A stretch of 48,014 bases of DNA from Cellvibrionaceae bacterium (GCA_025800365.1 JAOXRT010000013.1:1-48014), one strand, 5' to 3'. Counted from the stretch's first letter, positions 34,620 to 45,257 are shown. The notes: generated by a model from the letters alone, not told the origin. Made by a program: numbers and translations.

Positions 34620-36137
34620 CTATTGGCTATCCCGATCCAACCCTCGATAGCTAAGAGCTTCACTGATGTGCTTAGCCTCCAATGTATTGGCGTCAGCCAA
34701 ATCGGCAATGCTCAGCGCTAACTTTAAAATACGGTGATACGCCCGGGCTGAGAACTTCAGTTGACTCATGGCTTTTGCGAGTAGTTCAAGGCTTGCGGTG
34801 CTGGCGACTAGTTTGTTGGCCAATATTTCATCCAGCTCGGTGTTGCTTAGGTTGGCGTTGAGTTTTTGCTGTCTGAGTAGCTGCCTCTTTTGTGCTGCTA
34901 TTACCCGTTCGCGGATTAGCTGGCTGCTGTCGCCAATCGGCGCGTTTTGCAGTTCATCACTATTAATGGTCTGCATGGGGATGTGCAGATCGATGCGATC
35001 TAATAGTGGGCCAGAGAGTCGCATACGATAGCGTTGAACTTGCTCTGGGCTGCAGCGGCAGGCGCGTTGGCGGCTACCAAAGTAACCGCAAGGACATGGG
35101 TTCATTGCTGAGATCAATTGAAACCGAGCCGGGTAGGTCGCCTGGGCCCTTGCCCTCGAGATACATATCTCTCCATTTTCTAGGGGCTCTCTTAAAACCT
35201 CCAGTACGGAACGGGGAAACTCGGGCAGCTCATCTAAAAATAGTACACCACCATGAGCTAGGCTGATCTCGCCCGGTTTTGGGTTCGCGCCGCCACCCAC
35301 TAAAGCCGTGCTCGAGGCAGAGTGGTGAGGGTTGCGAAAGGGGCGCTGACGCCATTTGGCAATATCAAAAGGCTTATGGATAGAATGAATCGCTGCGACT
35401 TGAATGGCGTCTTGTTCAGATAATTCAGGAAGAATATCGCCGAGCCTTTGGGCCAGCATGGTTTTACCGGTGCCGGGCTCACCAAAAAATAGGATGTTAT
35501 GACCACCCGCAGCGGCTATTTCTAAAGCTCTTTTGGCTTGGGCTTGGCCCCTAACATCTTGCATGTCTAAACCGCTGAGCTGCTGTCGCTCTGTCATCAC
35601 TGCTGCCGGCTCAGGGTCAAGTGGCTGATTGCCATTGAGGTGGGCGCAAACCTGTAGCAGGTTATCAGCCGCAAGCACTTCTGTATTGGCGCTCAGTGCG
35701 GCTTCGGCTGCATTGGCCCTAGGCACGATGAGCTTACGTTGCTGCCCGCTGGCTGCCAGTGAAGCACTAAGGCTTGCGGGTATAGGCCGGAGCTCGCCCG
35801 ATAAGGCAAGCTCACCAAGTAGCTCGCAGTGTTGTAACTCACCTTGGGGTATCTGCTTGGAGGCTGCCAATATACCCAGCGCGATCGCTAAATCGAAGCG
35901 GCCACCGTCTTTGGGCAGGTCGGCGGGCGCTAAATTCACAGTTATGCGGCGGGCGGGGAATTCGAAATGACTATTAAGAATGGCGCTACGAACGCGATCT
36001 TTGCTTTCTTTTACCGCCGTTTCGGCTAATCCAACTATCGCGAGCTTGGGCAAACCACCGGAAATGTGGGTCTCTACCGTAACCAATGGCGCGTCAATGC
36101 CTAATCTGGCGCGGCTATATACAACAGCTAATGACAT
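34620..36137 (-). CDS. yifB: YifB/ComM-family Mg-chelatase-like AAA ATPase
   Basis: This 505-residue ATPase is of the YifB/ComM type. It has an N-terminal ChlI-like domain with VETHISGGLPKLAIVGLAE. A AAA core with Walker A FGEPGTGKTML and Walker B GVLFLDELPEFPRS follows, with a C-terminal domain containing CPCGYFGSRQRACRC. ComM is a helicase that aids integration of foreign DNA during natural transformation. Length and motifs are complete. Start is ATG 36137. It follows the plus-strand TonB receptor convergently and is the first core gene after the hydantoin module. Confidence 0.9.
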   Translation of the reverse strand: MSLAVVYSRARLGIDAPLVTVETHISGGLPKLAIVGLAETAVKESKDRVRSAILNSHFEFPARRITVNLAPADLPKDGGRFDLAIALGILAASKQIPQGELQHCELLGELALSGELRPIPASLSASLAASGQQRKLIVPRANAAEAALSANTEVLAADNLLQVCAHLNGNQPLDPEPAAVMTERQQLSGLDMQDVRGQAQAKRALEIAAAGGHNILFFGEPGTGKTMLAQRLGDILPELSEQDAIQVAAIHSIHKPFDIAKWRQRPFRNPHHSASSTALVGGGANPKPGEISLAHGGVLFLDELPEFPRSVLEVLREPLENGEICISRARAQATYPARFQLISAMNPCPCGYFGSRQRACRCSPEQVQRYRMRLSGPLLDRIDLHIPMQTINSDELQNAPIGDSSQLIRERVIAAQKRQLLRQQKLNANLSNTELDEILANKLVASTASLELLAKAMSQLKFSARAYHRILKLALSIADLADANTLEAKHISEALSYRGLDRDSQ

Positions 36138-36296
36138 ATTCAGCTAATCCCTTTGAAGCCCTTTCAAGTACTAGGCCTTAGCATGCCGGTGGCGGCTAAG
36201 TGCACATATTCTATGGGGTAATGGGATCAGGCTAACAGCCGCTATAACTATTCAGTATCGGGCAAAAGCCGGAATAGGCCTTGTTGTGGATGCTTG

Positions 36297-36551
36297 TTAT
36301 GAATTGTTAGAAGAGTTTTGAAGTTGTTCTAACTGCTGTTGCATCTGAGTCAATTGCTGCTCTAGGGCATCAATTTTTTCACGGCTGCGCTGCAGCACGA
36401 TGCTCTGGGCATCGAATTCGTCACGTCCAACCAGGTTCAAGCGTTTGACCGCAGAGCTAATGATCTGCTGAAGCTGGCTGTGAGGCGTAGGGCCGTTTTC
36501 CATGGCCTGGTGAATGTCATTGGCGAGTTTTTGTGCGAAGTCTTGCAGCAT
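36297..36551 (-). CDS. ubiK: UbiK-family ubiquinone biosynthesis accessory factor
   Basis: This 84-residue BMFP-domain protein (YqiC/UbiK) helps the Ubi complex in aerobic ubiquinone synthesis. The N-terminal helix (MLQDFAQKLANDIHQAM) is followed by LVGRDEFDAQSIVLQRSREKI and a C-terminal coiled coil rich in Gln and Leu (LEQQLTQMQQQLEQL). Its place between yifB and the nitrogen-control locus is the same as I recall in Pseudomonas. ATG 36551 is the clear start. Confidence 0.87.
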   Translation of the reverse strand: MLQDFAQKLANDIHQAMENGPTPHSQLQQIISSAVKRLNLVGRDEFDAQSIVLQRSREKIDALEQQLTQMQQQLEQLQNSSNNS

Positions 36552-36625
36552 GGAAGGGCGTTCCCGATAAAAAGTAGGGCGCTAGTTTAAACCATGTTGC
36601 AGGAAGATACACAAAAGCACGTTTT

Positions 36626-36704
36626 GCACCAAGAGAGGGCCAAAAACTATGCACCAAGAATGAGCGCTGCTCGATGCGCTATAAGAATTGCACCAGGGCT
36701 GTGC
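36626..36704. promoter_or_regulatory. Three NtrC-like binding boxes
   Basis: The known NtrC core is GCAC-N7-GTGC. It is exact at 36690-36704, and near-exact at 36651-36665 (GCAC-N7-GAGC) and 36626-36640 (GCAC-N7-GGGC). They lie 76-165 bases before a sigma-54 promoter candidate and upstream of the porin-glnK-amtB genes, the expected distance for an enhancer. Confidence 0.65.
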
Positions 36705-36778
36705 GAAAAAAGCCCATTAATTCCCCGAAACAATTTTAATCCCCCGAAAAATCAATACATAGGAGAAAAATTAAAAGT

Positions 36779-36794
36779 TGGCCCGCGATGTGCA
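36779..36794 (+). promoter_or_regulatory. Sigma-54 promoter candidate
   Basis: TTGGCCCGCGATGTGCA contains the required GG (36780-36781), 10 bases, then GC (36792-36793). It lies 75 bases after the best NtrC box and about 180 before the porin start, giving a leader of about 165 bases. The rest of this 421-base intergenic region shows no gene that I trust. Confidence 0.6.
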
Positions 36795-36972
36795 ATAAGC
36801 AATTCAGTTGATTCAATCACGAGTGTCGTTAGGCAGAAGTTTTAGAGTGCCGGCGGCGGAATAAACACCATGTGCTATAGCTTAAAGAATGGCCGAGGCC
36901 GTTCCTAAGCGCTAAGAGCGGTGCCAATACTTATAAACAAACTTACAAGCACTTAAATCTTGGAGAATAATT

Positions 36973-38081
<1,109 letters not shown>

Positions 38082-38176
38082 CATAGCGATCTAATTTAAC
38101 CTCGCAATAAACTCAAAAACCTTATTTTTTGCGGCTTTTTTAGCTGCGACAGGATTCTTTTGTCTGGAGAAAACTG

Positions 38177-39427
38177 ATGGAAACCCAAGTTAACGAGTTG
38201 GCTTATGCCCTCGACACCTTTTATTTCTTAGTCTGTGGCGCCTTAGTAATGTGGATGGCTGCTGGTTTTGCCATGTTGGAAGCCGGTTTAGTTCGCGCTA
38301 AAAATACCACAGAAATTTTGACCAAAAACGTCGCTCTGTTCGCAATCGCATGCACCATGTACATGATTTGTGGTTACACGATTATGTACGGGTCAGCCGA
38401 TTGGCTGTTGTCCGGCATAACGGGGGACGGAATTGCCGGAGCCGCCGAGCCAGCGAGCTATGCTCCCTCGGCGGACTTTTTCTTCCAGGTTGTGTTTGTA
38501 GCAACCGCCATGTCGATTGTTTCAGGTGCTGTCGCTGAGCGCATGAAGCTGTGGGCATTCTTAGCCTTTGCGGTGGTGATGACAGGCTTTATCTACCCAC
38601 TTGAAGGTTCTTGGACTTGGGGCAGCAAAGATGTCTTTGGTTTGTATAACCTAGGCGATCTTGGTTTCTCTGATTTTGCTGGCTCGGGCATTGTACATAT
38701 GGCGGGTGCCGCAGCGGCATTGGCGGGTGTGCTGATTCTTGGCCCACGTAAAGGCAAATACGGTCCAGGTAATGTCATCACTCCGATTCCTGGTTGTAAC
38801 TTGCCATTGGCTACCTTGGGTACCTTTATCCTTTGGTTGGGTTGGTTCGGCTTCAACGGTGGTTCGGTATTGGCAACGGCCAGTGTAGAAAGTGCAAATA
38901 GTGTAGCGGTTGTCTTTATGAACACGAATGCCGCCGCAGCCGGTGGTTTAATCGGCGCGCTAGCAATTGCCCGCTTTAAGTTTGGTAAGGCTGATCTTAC
39001 GATGGCATTGAACGGTGCTTTGGCTGGCTTGGTAGCCATTACGGCAGAACCATCAACACCAACTCCATTACAGGCTACTCTGTTCGGTATGCTTGGCGGT
39101 GTCATCGTAGTATTTAGCATCCTGACTTTGGATAAGCTAAAAATCGATGATCCAGTAGGTGCAATTTCTGTTCACGGTGTGGTGGGTCTATTGGGCTTGC
39201 TGCTAGTGCCAGTAACTAATCCTTTGACAGCCGATGGCGGCTCTAGCTTCACTGGCCAGTTAATTGGTGCAGCCACTATCTTTGGCTGGGTATTCCTAGC
39301 GAGCCTAGTGGTATGGTTGATCATCGATAAGATCTTCGGTGTGCGCGTAAGCGAAGAGGAAGAGTACGATGGTGTTGATCTGGCTGAGTGCGGTATGGAT
39401 GCCTACCCAGAGTTCACCACTAAGTAA
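38177..39427 (+). CDS. amtB: Ammonium transporter
   Basis: This is a 416-residue Amt/Rh family channel with eleven membrane helices, starting YALDTFYFLVCGALVMWMAA. The twin-histidine pore residues appear in IVHMAGAAAALAG and ISVHGVVGLLGLL. The signature region GTFILWLGWFGFNGGS is present. It has no obvious cleaved signal peptide. TGGAG precedes ATG 38177. It is flanked by two glnK genes, and the expected complex is GlnK-AmtB at the inner membrane. An intrinsic terminator follows. Confidence 0.95.
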   Translation: METQVNELAYALDTFYFLVCGALVMWMAAGFAMLEAGLVRAKNTTEILTKNVALFAIACTMYMICGYTIMYGSADWLLSGITGDGIAGAAEPASYAPSADFFFQVVFVATAMSIVSGAVAERMKLWAFLAFAVVMTGFIYPLEGSWTWGSKDVFGLYNLGDLGFSDFAGSGIVHMAGAAAALAGVLILGPRKGKYGPGNVITPIPGCNLPLATLGTFILWLGWFGFNGGSVLATASVESANSVAVVFMNTNAAAAGGLIGALAIARFKFGKADLTMALNGALAGLVAITAEPSTPTPLQATLFGMLGGVIVVFSILTLDKLKIDDPVGAISVHGVVGLLGLLLVPVTNPLTADGGSSFTGQLIGAATIFGWVFLASLVVWLIIDKIFGVRVSEEEEYDGVDLAECGMDAYPEFTTK

Positions 39428-39454
39428 TTAAACACAGCCTTTGTGTTACATCAT

Positions 39455-39480
39455 AAAAGCCCCGGTTTTCGGGGCTTTTG
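39455..39480 (+). terminator. Rho-independent terminator of amtB
   Basis: AAAAGCCCCG (39455-39464) and CGGGGCTTTT (39470-39479) pair perfectly across a 5-base loop, followed by a T-rich end. It lies 28 bases after the amtB stop and separates it from the second glnK. Confidence 0.85.
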
Positions 39481-39563
39481 CGGCTAAAGAAGGCTTATTT
39501 GGGTGATTTTTAGGGCTTTTCCGTGTATGGTGCCCCCTCTAAAAAAAGCCAATAAAGCCTTAG

Positions 39564-39929
<366 letters not shown>

Positions 39930-39936
39930 AAACCTC

Positions 39937-39963
39937 GCAGCCACTAAGGTTTTTGGTGGCTGC
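39937..39963 (+). other. Stem-loop after the second glnK
   Basis: GCAGCCAC (39937-39944) and GTGGCTGC (39956-39963) form an 8-bp stem. The loop holds GGTTTTT, which can pair instead with the preceding AAAAACC, so two structures are mutually exclusive. No clean T-run follows. It may end transcription weakly. Confidence 0.45.
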
Positions 39964-40507
39964 TAGTCTTCACGTATTGCTCCTTTATATTTTTCTTTCT
40001 TCGGCGTTTCTCTTTTCTAAAGCCTTTCTAATTTTTATTTACTTGTTCGTCGATTTTAGTGTCTAAGCACTTATTCAGTTTCGCAGCCCATATGGCTCGG
40101 CTACTTTAGTTCTTAATTAACTTATGGCAAATAAGCTCTGATTGAAGGTCTGCCTTTGTTAAGTCATTAAGTTCTCGCTGCTGTACAAATATTTGATTGA
40201 GCAAAGATAATTTTTTGCACCGTTTGTGGGCGATTTTAAATTTCTAATTTGTTGTCTTATCAATAAGCCCAGGCGGTATTTACATGGTGCCTAGCTTCGC
40301 AATAACCACAGATAAAATAAGACTAAAACGAATTTTCAATCTAAAACTAAAGAGTTAACTGTCTAAGCTGTCATTTTAGAAAAAGTGGAATTTTTTTCGT
40401 AATAATGATGAAAAAAAGTGATAAGAAAGTTCCGACGATTGGTTGCCTACTCTGATCAATAGGCTATACCTAAATACGAAGGGTGTATTCTTAGGGTACT
40501 AAATAAA
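39964..40507. other. AT-rich intergenic region upstream of sutA
   Basis: These 544 bases hold no reading frame that I trust. The region is AT-rich with runs of A and T. One partial NtrC-like box, GCAC-N7-GGGC, occurs at 40217-40231. It could be the regulatory region of sutA, whose control is known to be complex in Pseudomonas. Confidence 0.4.
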
Positions 40508-40771
40508 ATGACAATACTAAAACAGCATAAAAAAGAAAAAGCTGTTAAGCAGCTTAATGTGAATGACAATTCAGTAGGATTGGATTCGCTCGCTAAATTA
40601 GATAAAGAGCAATCTTTTACACCGAATTGTCGAGCCGATCTTAGATCTGAGTTAGATCGTCAGGTGCAGGAATTTCTCAGCCAAGGCGGAGAGATTCAAG
40701 ATATCGCACCGAACGTGATGGCTGACCCCCCGAAAAAACCGCAGAACAATTACGGTTCTAGGCCTATCTAA
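40508..40771 (+). CDS. sutA: Transcriptional regulator SutA family protein
   Basis: This is an 87-residue acidic/basic protein. The C-terminal half, VQEFLSQGGEIQDIAPNV then MADPPKKPQNNYGSRPI, matches the conserved end of Pseudomonas SutA, which binds RNA polymerase and changes transcription in slow growth. The N-terminal half is short and unstructured, as expected, with KQHKKEKAVKQL at the start. The location downstream of amtB, before the yigB-xerC genes, also matches the position I recall for SutA. The start lacks a clear ribosome site. This may be the only gene in its transcript, convergent with the HAD gene. Confidence 0.82.
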   Translation: MTILKQHKKEKAVKQLNVNDNSVGLDSLAKLDKEQSFTPNCRADLRSELDRQVQEFLSQGGEIQDIAPNVMADPPKKPQNNYGSRPI

Positions 40772-40777
40772 AGAATT

Positions 40778-41515
40778 TTACGATTTCATCTGCAAGTTGG
40801 CCTGCAGTCGTTCTACGGCTGCAGGTATTTTATTTAATTGGTCGACTTCCAGACTCGCCGTATATTCTGATTCTTCCCAAGGTTTATTTTTGGGGTTGTA
40901 CCAGATTGTATGCAATCCAGCTTGCTGCGCCCCCCAAACATCGTCGCTTGGGTTGTCTCCAATATGTAATGCTTCTTCTGCTTTAACATTGAAGTGTTTT
41001 AAGGTGTGTTCAAAAGGTTCTCGCTCAGGCTTGCCGACGCCGAGATCTTCGGCACTGATATGCAGTGTAAAGTATTTATCGAGCCCTAAGCGTTTGCTGC
41101 AGGCATTGCCATTGGTGATGGCTGCGAGTTGATACTGTTCGCTTAACTGCGCTAGCGTTTCTTCGGTGTGTTCAAAATAAACCGGCTTGTGTCGCCAGTG
41201 CATAAAGCACTGAAAAATTTCATCGCTGAGTTGCTCAGCTTCCGCTTGATTAAAATCATGATCCTGTAAAACCAAAGCAAGTGATTGACGGCGCAACTGG
41301 CTGACCTGATATTTTAGCTGTGGCTGATCGGCAGTAAGTAGTTTCCACTTTTTAAGCCTGGCTTGAAACAAGCTCATCATGTCGTAATGCTCCGCGATAA
41401 TGGAGGCTCTTTGGCTAAGCAGGGCAAAAGCTTGTTTTTCAGCTTCCATCATTACTTGCTTGGTTGACCAAAGCGTATCATCGAGATCGAAGCAAATCAG
41501 TTTAATATCTGGCAT
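40778..41515 (-). CDS. yigB: HAD-family phosphatase, YigB-like
   Basis: This 245-residue HAD phosphatase has motif I FDLDDTLW, motif II AITNGN, the motif III Lys in GVGKPEREPF, and motif IV HIGDNPSDDV. In E. coli the protein in this place beside xerC is YigB, an FMN phosphatase acting in riboflavin metabolism. The position directly downstream of xerC on the same strand supports the assignment. The substrate here is inferred. ATG 41515 is a clean start and the gene ends 6 bases from the convergent sutA. Confidence 0.82.
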   Translation of the reverse strand: MPDIKLICFDLDDTLWSTKQVMMEAEKQAFALLSQRASIIAEHYDMMSLFQARLKKWKLLTADQPQLKYQVSQLRRQSLALVLQDHDFNQAEAEQLSDEIFQCFMHWRHKPVYFEHTEETLAQLSEQYQLAAITNGNACSKRLGLDKYFTLHISAEDLGVGKPEREPFEHTLKHFNVKAEEALHIGDNPSDDVWGAQQAGLHTIWYNPKNKPWEESEYTASLEVDQLNKIPAAVERLQANLQMKS

Positions 41516-41526
41516 GGAGTAGTTTC

Positions 41527-42426
41527 TTAATCGTCTTTTTTCTGCGCCCTAGGGTGGGCATTGTCATAGACTTTCGCAAGATGCTGAAAATCTAAATGAG
41601 TGTAGACTTGAGTGGTGGAAATATTGGCGTGCCCTAAAAGCTCTTGCACAGCTCGTAAATCACCGCTGGATTCCAGCATATGACTGGCAAAAGAATGGCG
41701 CAACATATGTGGATTAACCGGATGCCCTTTAGCCAAGCTTTGGCGATTAAAACGCGCTTGAATACTGCGCGGCTTTAAGCGTTGGCCTTTTTTACTGATA
41801 AATACGGCAGGTTCGTCTTGCTCGGCAAATGTCTTTCGCTGGCTTAGCCATTGCTTAATGGCGCTAATAGCGAGCTTGCCTAGTGGTAGTAATCTTTGCT
41901 TGTTGCCCTTTCCTCGAGCCAATACAGTGCCGGCTGCAAAGTCGATATCAATCAAGTCAAGGTCGGTTAGCTCGGCTAAACGAAGCCCCGAGGAGTACAT
42001 GGTTTCTAAAATGGCGCTATCGCGTGTTTCAAAAAACTTATCTTCGTGATCAACCGACATAAAGTCAGCGGTTTGATCAACGTCCATAGTTTTTGGGAGT
42101 GGCTTGGGTGATTTAGGCGCGCTAATGCCAGCACTAGGATCTTGTTTGATCCACTGCTCTTTTATGGCAAAGCGGAACCAGGAACGTAAAGCTGAAAGTA
42201 AACGTTGTATGCTTCGCCCGCTTAAACCTTGGCGATGTAGTTGTGCAATACATTGGCGAATATGATGTGCGCTTACGGCACTAATATGATCGAGGTTTTG
42301 CGAATCGCAATAACGAATAAATTTATCTAAATCGCGTCGATAATTTGCGAGGGTGTGTGGGGAAACTTGCCGCACCTGCTGTAGATAATCGCAGAAGCTC
42401 TGACTTTGTTGCAGCAAGTTTTCCAT
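41527..42426 (-). CDS. xerC: Site-specific tyrosine recombinase XerC
   Basis: XerC, with XerD, resolves chromosome dimers at the dif site at cell division. This 299-residue protein has the N-terminal core-binding domain (SQSFCDYLQQVRQVSPHTL) and all catalytic residues: Arg in SSGLRLAELTDL, Lys in GKGNKQRLLPLG, His/Arg in HMLRHSFASHML, His in LLGHANIS and Tyr in TQVYTHLD. It sits between DUF484 and the yigB-like gene, as in many gammaproteobacteria. It starts at ATG 42426 just after the DUF484 stop. No integrase features indicate mobility. Confidence 0.94.
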   Translation of the reverse strand: MENLLQQSQSFCDYLQQVRQVSPHTLANYRRDLDKFIRYCDSQNLDHISAVSAHHIRQCIAQLHRQGLSGRSIQRLLSALRSWFRFAIKEQWIKQDPSAGISAPKSPKPLPKTMDVDQTADFMSVDHEDKFFETRDSAILETMYSSGLRLAELTDLDLIDIDFAAGTVLARGKGNKQRLLPLGKLAISAIKQWLSQRKTFAEQDEPAVFISKKGQRLKPRSIQARFNRQSLAKGHPVNPHMLRHSFASHMLESSGDLRAVQELLGHANISTTQVYTHLDFQHLAKVYDNAHPRAQKKDD

Positions 42427-42428
42427 GC

Positions 42429-43109
42429 TTAGCCTGGCAAATGTTTGGGTACAATGCGGTTTAGCATGTCGGCAATATAGGAAAGAAATAGCGTGCCCAT
42501 GCTAGAGCGATAATAATCTGGATCGCGATTGCCAATGGCTAGCAAGCCAAAGCAGTTGCCGTGAATAAGTGGCGCAATAGCCGCTGAGCCTACCTTTGCG
42601 GCATTATCTTCAAAGAGATAGTGAATGGTGTTGCCGTCGAAATGTCCGCAGCAGGCCTTACCAGATTTAATGTGCATGCCAAGTGGTTCACGGGCTTCAT
42701 TCAGAGTAACAATGCGAGCTGGCCCAGCATCGATATTATCGTCTTTGCTAAACAGCAGCAGGGTGGTGTAGTGAATTTTAAATTCACTGTTAAAGCTGTA
42801 GAACAGAGCATCAATAATATCGCCCAGATCTTGGGCTTCCATCAAGGCCAATACTAGGCGCTTGGTTTTATCGAACAACTTATCGTTATCGCGGGCATTT
42901 TCCAACAGGCTACTTAAGCGATGGCGCATTTCCATATTGCGATCACGTAAAACACTAACTTGACGTTCAATCAGTGAAATTGCATTACCGCTGGCGTGGG
43001 GCAATTGAATATCGCTGATTAAATTAGGATGACGTAGAAAAAACTCTTGATCGTTTCTTAAAAACTCAACGATATCCTGTTCGTCTATAGCACTTTCTGT
43101 GTTGCTCAT
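42429..43109 (-). CDS. DUF484 family protein
   Basis: This 226-residue DUF484 protein has the family N-terminus IVEFLRNDQEFFLRHPNLI followed by SVLRDRNMEMRHRLS and a GAF-like domain. The function is unknown; GAF folds often bind small molecules. The start at 43109 overlaps the dapF stop in ATGA form, so this start is well supported, and a more upstream codon would lie inside dapF. Location between dapF and xerC is the standard order. It may be linked to XerC function, but this is not shown. Confidence 0.9.
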   Translation of the reverse strand: MSNTESAIDEQDIVEFLRNDQEFFLRHPNLISDIQLPHASGNAISLIERQVSVLRDRNMEMRHRLSSLLENARDNDKLFDKTKRLVLALMEAQDLGDIIDALFYSFNSEFKIHYTTLLLFSKDDNIDAGPARIVTLNEAREPLGMHIKSGKACCGHFDGNTIHYLFEDNAAKVGSAAIAPLIHGNCFGLLAIGNRDPDYYRSSMGTLFLSYIADMLNRIVPKHLPG

Positions 43110-43936
43110 ATTTTTATTTGTCCGTGATAAACCGTCGTTGCGGGTCCTGTCATGATAACGGGCTGATCGCGCCCTGGCCAATCAATCTGCAAGCTACCGC
43201 CTGGCAGATTCACTTTTACCTTCTCATCCAATAAGCCCTGTAGGCGGCCGCTAACCACAGCGGCACAGGCGCCAGTGCCACAAGCTAATGTCTCACCTAC
43301 ACCGCGCTCGAAAACGCGCAAATTAACTTCCTGTCGAGATAGCAGCTCCATAAAGCCGGCGTTTACCTTCTGCGGAAAGCGGGCGTGAGCTTCTATCTGC
43401 GGGCCCCATTCTTCAATCGGGCCTTTCTCGCAGCTATCGATCACAGTAACAGCATGGGGGTTGCCCATCGATACTGCGCCGATCTCTATCTCGCCGTGAT
43501 CTAGTGCAATGCGATACTTGCTTTGCTCTTGGGCGTTATCAAAGGGAATTTGTGCTGGGCTAAGCTCGGGCTTGCCCATATCCACACTGACATCACCATT
43601 GTCTTGCACTTTTAATAGCAAAACACCGGCTTTTGTTTCAACTTTGATCTCTTTCTTGCCGGTTAATTTGCGCTCGCGCACAAACTTCGCAAAGCAACGA
43701 GCACCGTTACCGCAATTTTCTACCTCACTGCCATCACAGTTAAAAATACGATATTTAAAATCAACATCGGGACGGCTGGGAATTTCAACGATTAACAGCT
43801 GATCACAGCCGACGCCAAAGCGTCGATCCGCAATCTTACGAACCTTCTCGGCACTGAGTCGGATGCGCTGGCTGACGGCGTCAATCATGACGAAGTCATT
43901 ACCTAAACCGTGCATCTTGGTGAATCTCAGTCTCAC
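43106..43936 (-). CDS. dapF: Diaminopimelate epimerase
   Basis: DapF converts LL-diaminopimelate to the meso form for lysine and peptidoglycan synthesis. The 276-residue protein begins LRFTKMHGLGNDFVMID. The two active-site cysteines are in CGNGARCFAKF and ACGTGACAAV. GTG 43936 is the start, with AGGAAG upstream. It overlaps the DUF484 gene by 4 bases and lies 31 bases after lysA, so lysA-dapF-DUF484-xerC-yigB is likely a single operon. Confidence 0.95.
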   Translation of the reverse strand: MRLRFTKMHGLGNDFVMIDAVSQRIRLSAEKVRKIADRRFGVGCDQLLIVEIPSRPDVDFKYRIFNCDGSEVENCGNGARCFAKFVRERKLTGKKEIKVETKAGVLLLKVQDNGDVSVDMGKPELSPAQIPFDNAQEQSKYRIALDHGEIEIGAVSMGNPHAVTVIDSCEKGPIEEWGPQIEAHARFPQKVNAGFMELLSRQEVNLRVFERGVGETLACGTGACAAVVSGRLQGLLDEKVKVNLPGGSLQIDWPGRDQPVIMTGPATTVYHGQIKI

Positions 43937-43967
43937 TCTATCTTCCTTCTATCTAACTTTCTGGCGC

Positions 43968-45206
43968 TTACAATAGCAGCTCGTGGGCAAATAGCTCTGT
44001 TATAGATTCGCGTCTGCGAATCAGCTGTGCCTTATCGCCGTCTACCAGAATTTCAGCAGCTCTGGGGCGGCTATTGTAGTTAGAGCTCATGGTGAAGCCA
44101 TAAGCTCCGGTCGACATAACAGCTAATATATCACCTTCTGCCAAAGCGAGCTGGCGTTGTTTGGCCATAAAATCACCAGTTTCACAAACCGGGCCGACCA
44201 AGTCCCATTCCAAGCTTTCTTCGGAACGCTCTTGGACAGGTAAAACCTGTTGCCAGGCCTGGTACAGCGAAGGACGAATATTGTCGTTCATGGCGGCATC
44301 GATGATGGCAAAGTTCTTATGTTCGGTAGGCTTTAGGTAATCTACTCGGGTGAGTAGAGCGCCGGCATTAGCCACAATAGAGCGCCCAGGCTCAAAAATG
44401 AGCTCTAATTGACGATCACCTAGCTTGGCTCGTACGGCTTCAACCAATTCACTGATCGCCGGTGGCTTTTCGCCTTGATAGTCGACACCTAAGCCGCCGC
44501 CTAGATCCATATGCTTTAGGGTAATGCCTAAGCCGGCTAGGGTGTCTATAAGCTGCAAAATGCGATCTAGGGCATCAATAAAAGGTGCGAGCTCAGTCAG
44601 TTGTGAGCCGATATGACAATCTACGCCCACAACCTCAAGAGCCTCTAGGCTTGCTGCGCGCTGGTATACCTCAGGTGCGCGCTTGATATCGATACCAAAC
44701 TTGTTTTCTTTTAAGCCGGTGGAGATATAAGGGTGGGTCTTGGCATCGACATCAGGGTTTACGCGCAGCGATACAGCGGCGGTCTTGCCCATGTCTTTGG
44801 CAACTGAGGCGAGTAGTTCGAGCTCGGCTTCAGATTCCACATTAAAACAGTGAATCCCAACCTCTAGGGCCCGGCGCATCTCACCGGGCTTTTTGCCGAC
44901 ACCGGAAAAGACGATTTTTGCAGGCTCTCCGCCGGCGGCGAGTACTCGCTCAAGCTCGCCTTCAGAGACAATATCAAAGCCAGCGCCTAGCTTGGCTAGC
45001 TGTTGCAAAATCGCGATATTGGAGTTGGCTTTCACCGCATAGCAGGCCATGCCACTATCGCCGAGGGCGTTGGCATAGGCGAGGTATTGGCGTTGTATAT
45101 GGGCCAGGCTGTAGACGTAACAAGGGGTGCCGTATTGTTCGGCTATATCTTGCAATTGGCATTGCTCGGCCATGAGCTGTTGTTCGTTATAGTAAAAATC
45201 TTGCAT
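43968..45206 (-). CDS. lysA: Diaminopimelate decarboxylase
   Basis: LysA decarboxylates meso-diaminopimelate to L-lysine, using PLP. The 412-residue protein has a TIM-barrel N-terminal domain with the PLP lysine in CYAVKANSN, the HIGSQ motif, the GGGLGVDY phosphate loop, EPGRSIVANAG, and the C-terminal GPVCETGDFMA and GAYGFTMSSNYNSR regions. ATG 45206 is the start. It is directly upstream of dapF, and lptM lies upstream. The order lptM-lysA-dapF is the usual one in related bacteria. Confidence 0.95.
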   Translation of the reverse strand: MQDFYYNEQQLMAEQCQLQDIAEQYGTPCYVYSLAHIQRQYLAYANALGDSGMACYAVKANSNIAILQQLAKLGAGFDIVSEGELERVLAAGGEPAKIVFSGVGKKPGEMRRALEVGIHCFNVESEAELELLASVAKDMGKTAAVSLRVNPDVDAKTHPYISTGLKENKFGIDIKRAPEVYQRAASLEALEVVGVDCHIGSQLTELAPFIDALDRILQLIDTLAGLGITLKHMDLGGGLGVDYQGEKPPAISELVEAVRAKLGDRQLELIFEPGRSIVANAGALLTRVDYLKPTEHKNFAIIDAAMNDNIRPSLYQAWQQVLPVQERSEESLEWDLVGPVCETGDFMAKQRQLALAEGDILAVMSTGAYGFTMSSNYNSRPRAAEILVDGDKAQLIRRRESITELFAHELLL

Positions 45207-45257
45207 GGTGCTATTGCTGTATTTAATTCTATGATTTTAGTTGTATAGGGTGGCTTA

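Noticed and set aside
36594-36845. Plus-strand frame of 83 codons upstream of the porin
   Set aside because: It covers the NtrC boxes and sigma-54 promoter and resembles no protein.
41527-42426. Phage or island integrase
   Set aside because: Its sequence and place in the dapF-DUF484-xerC order identify it as the housekeeping XerC.
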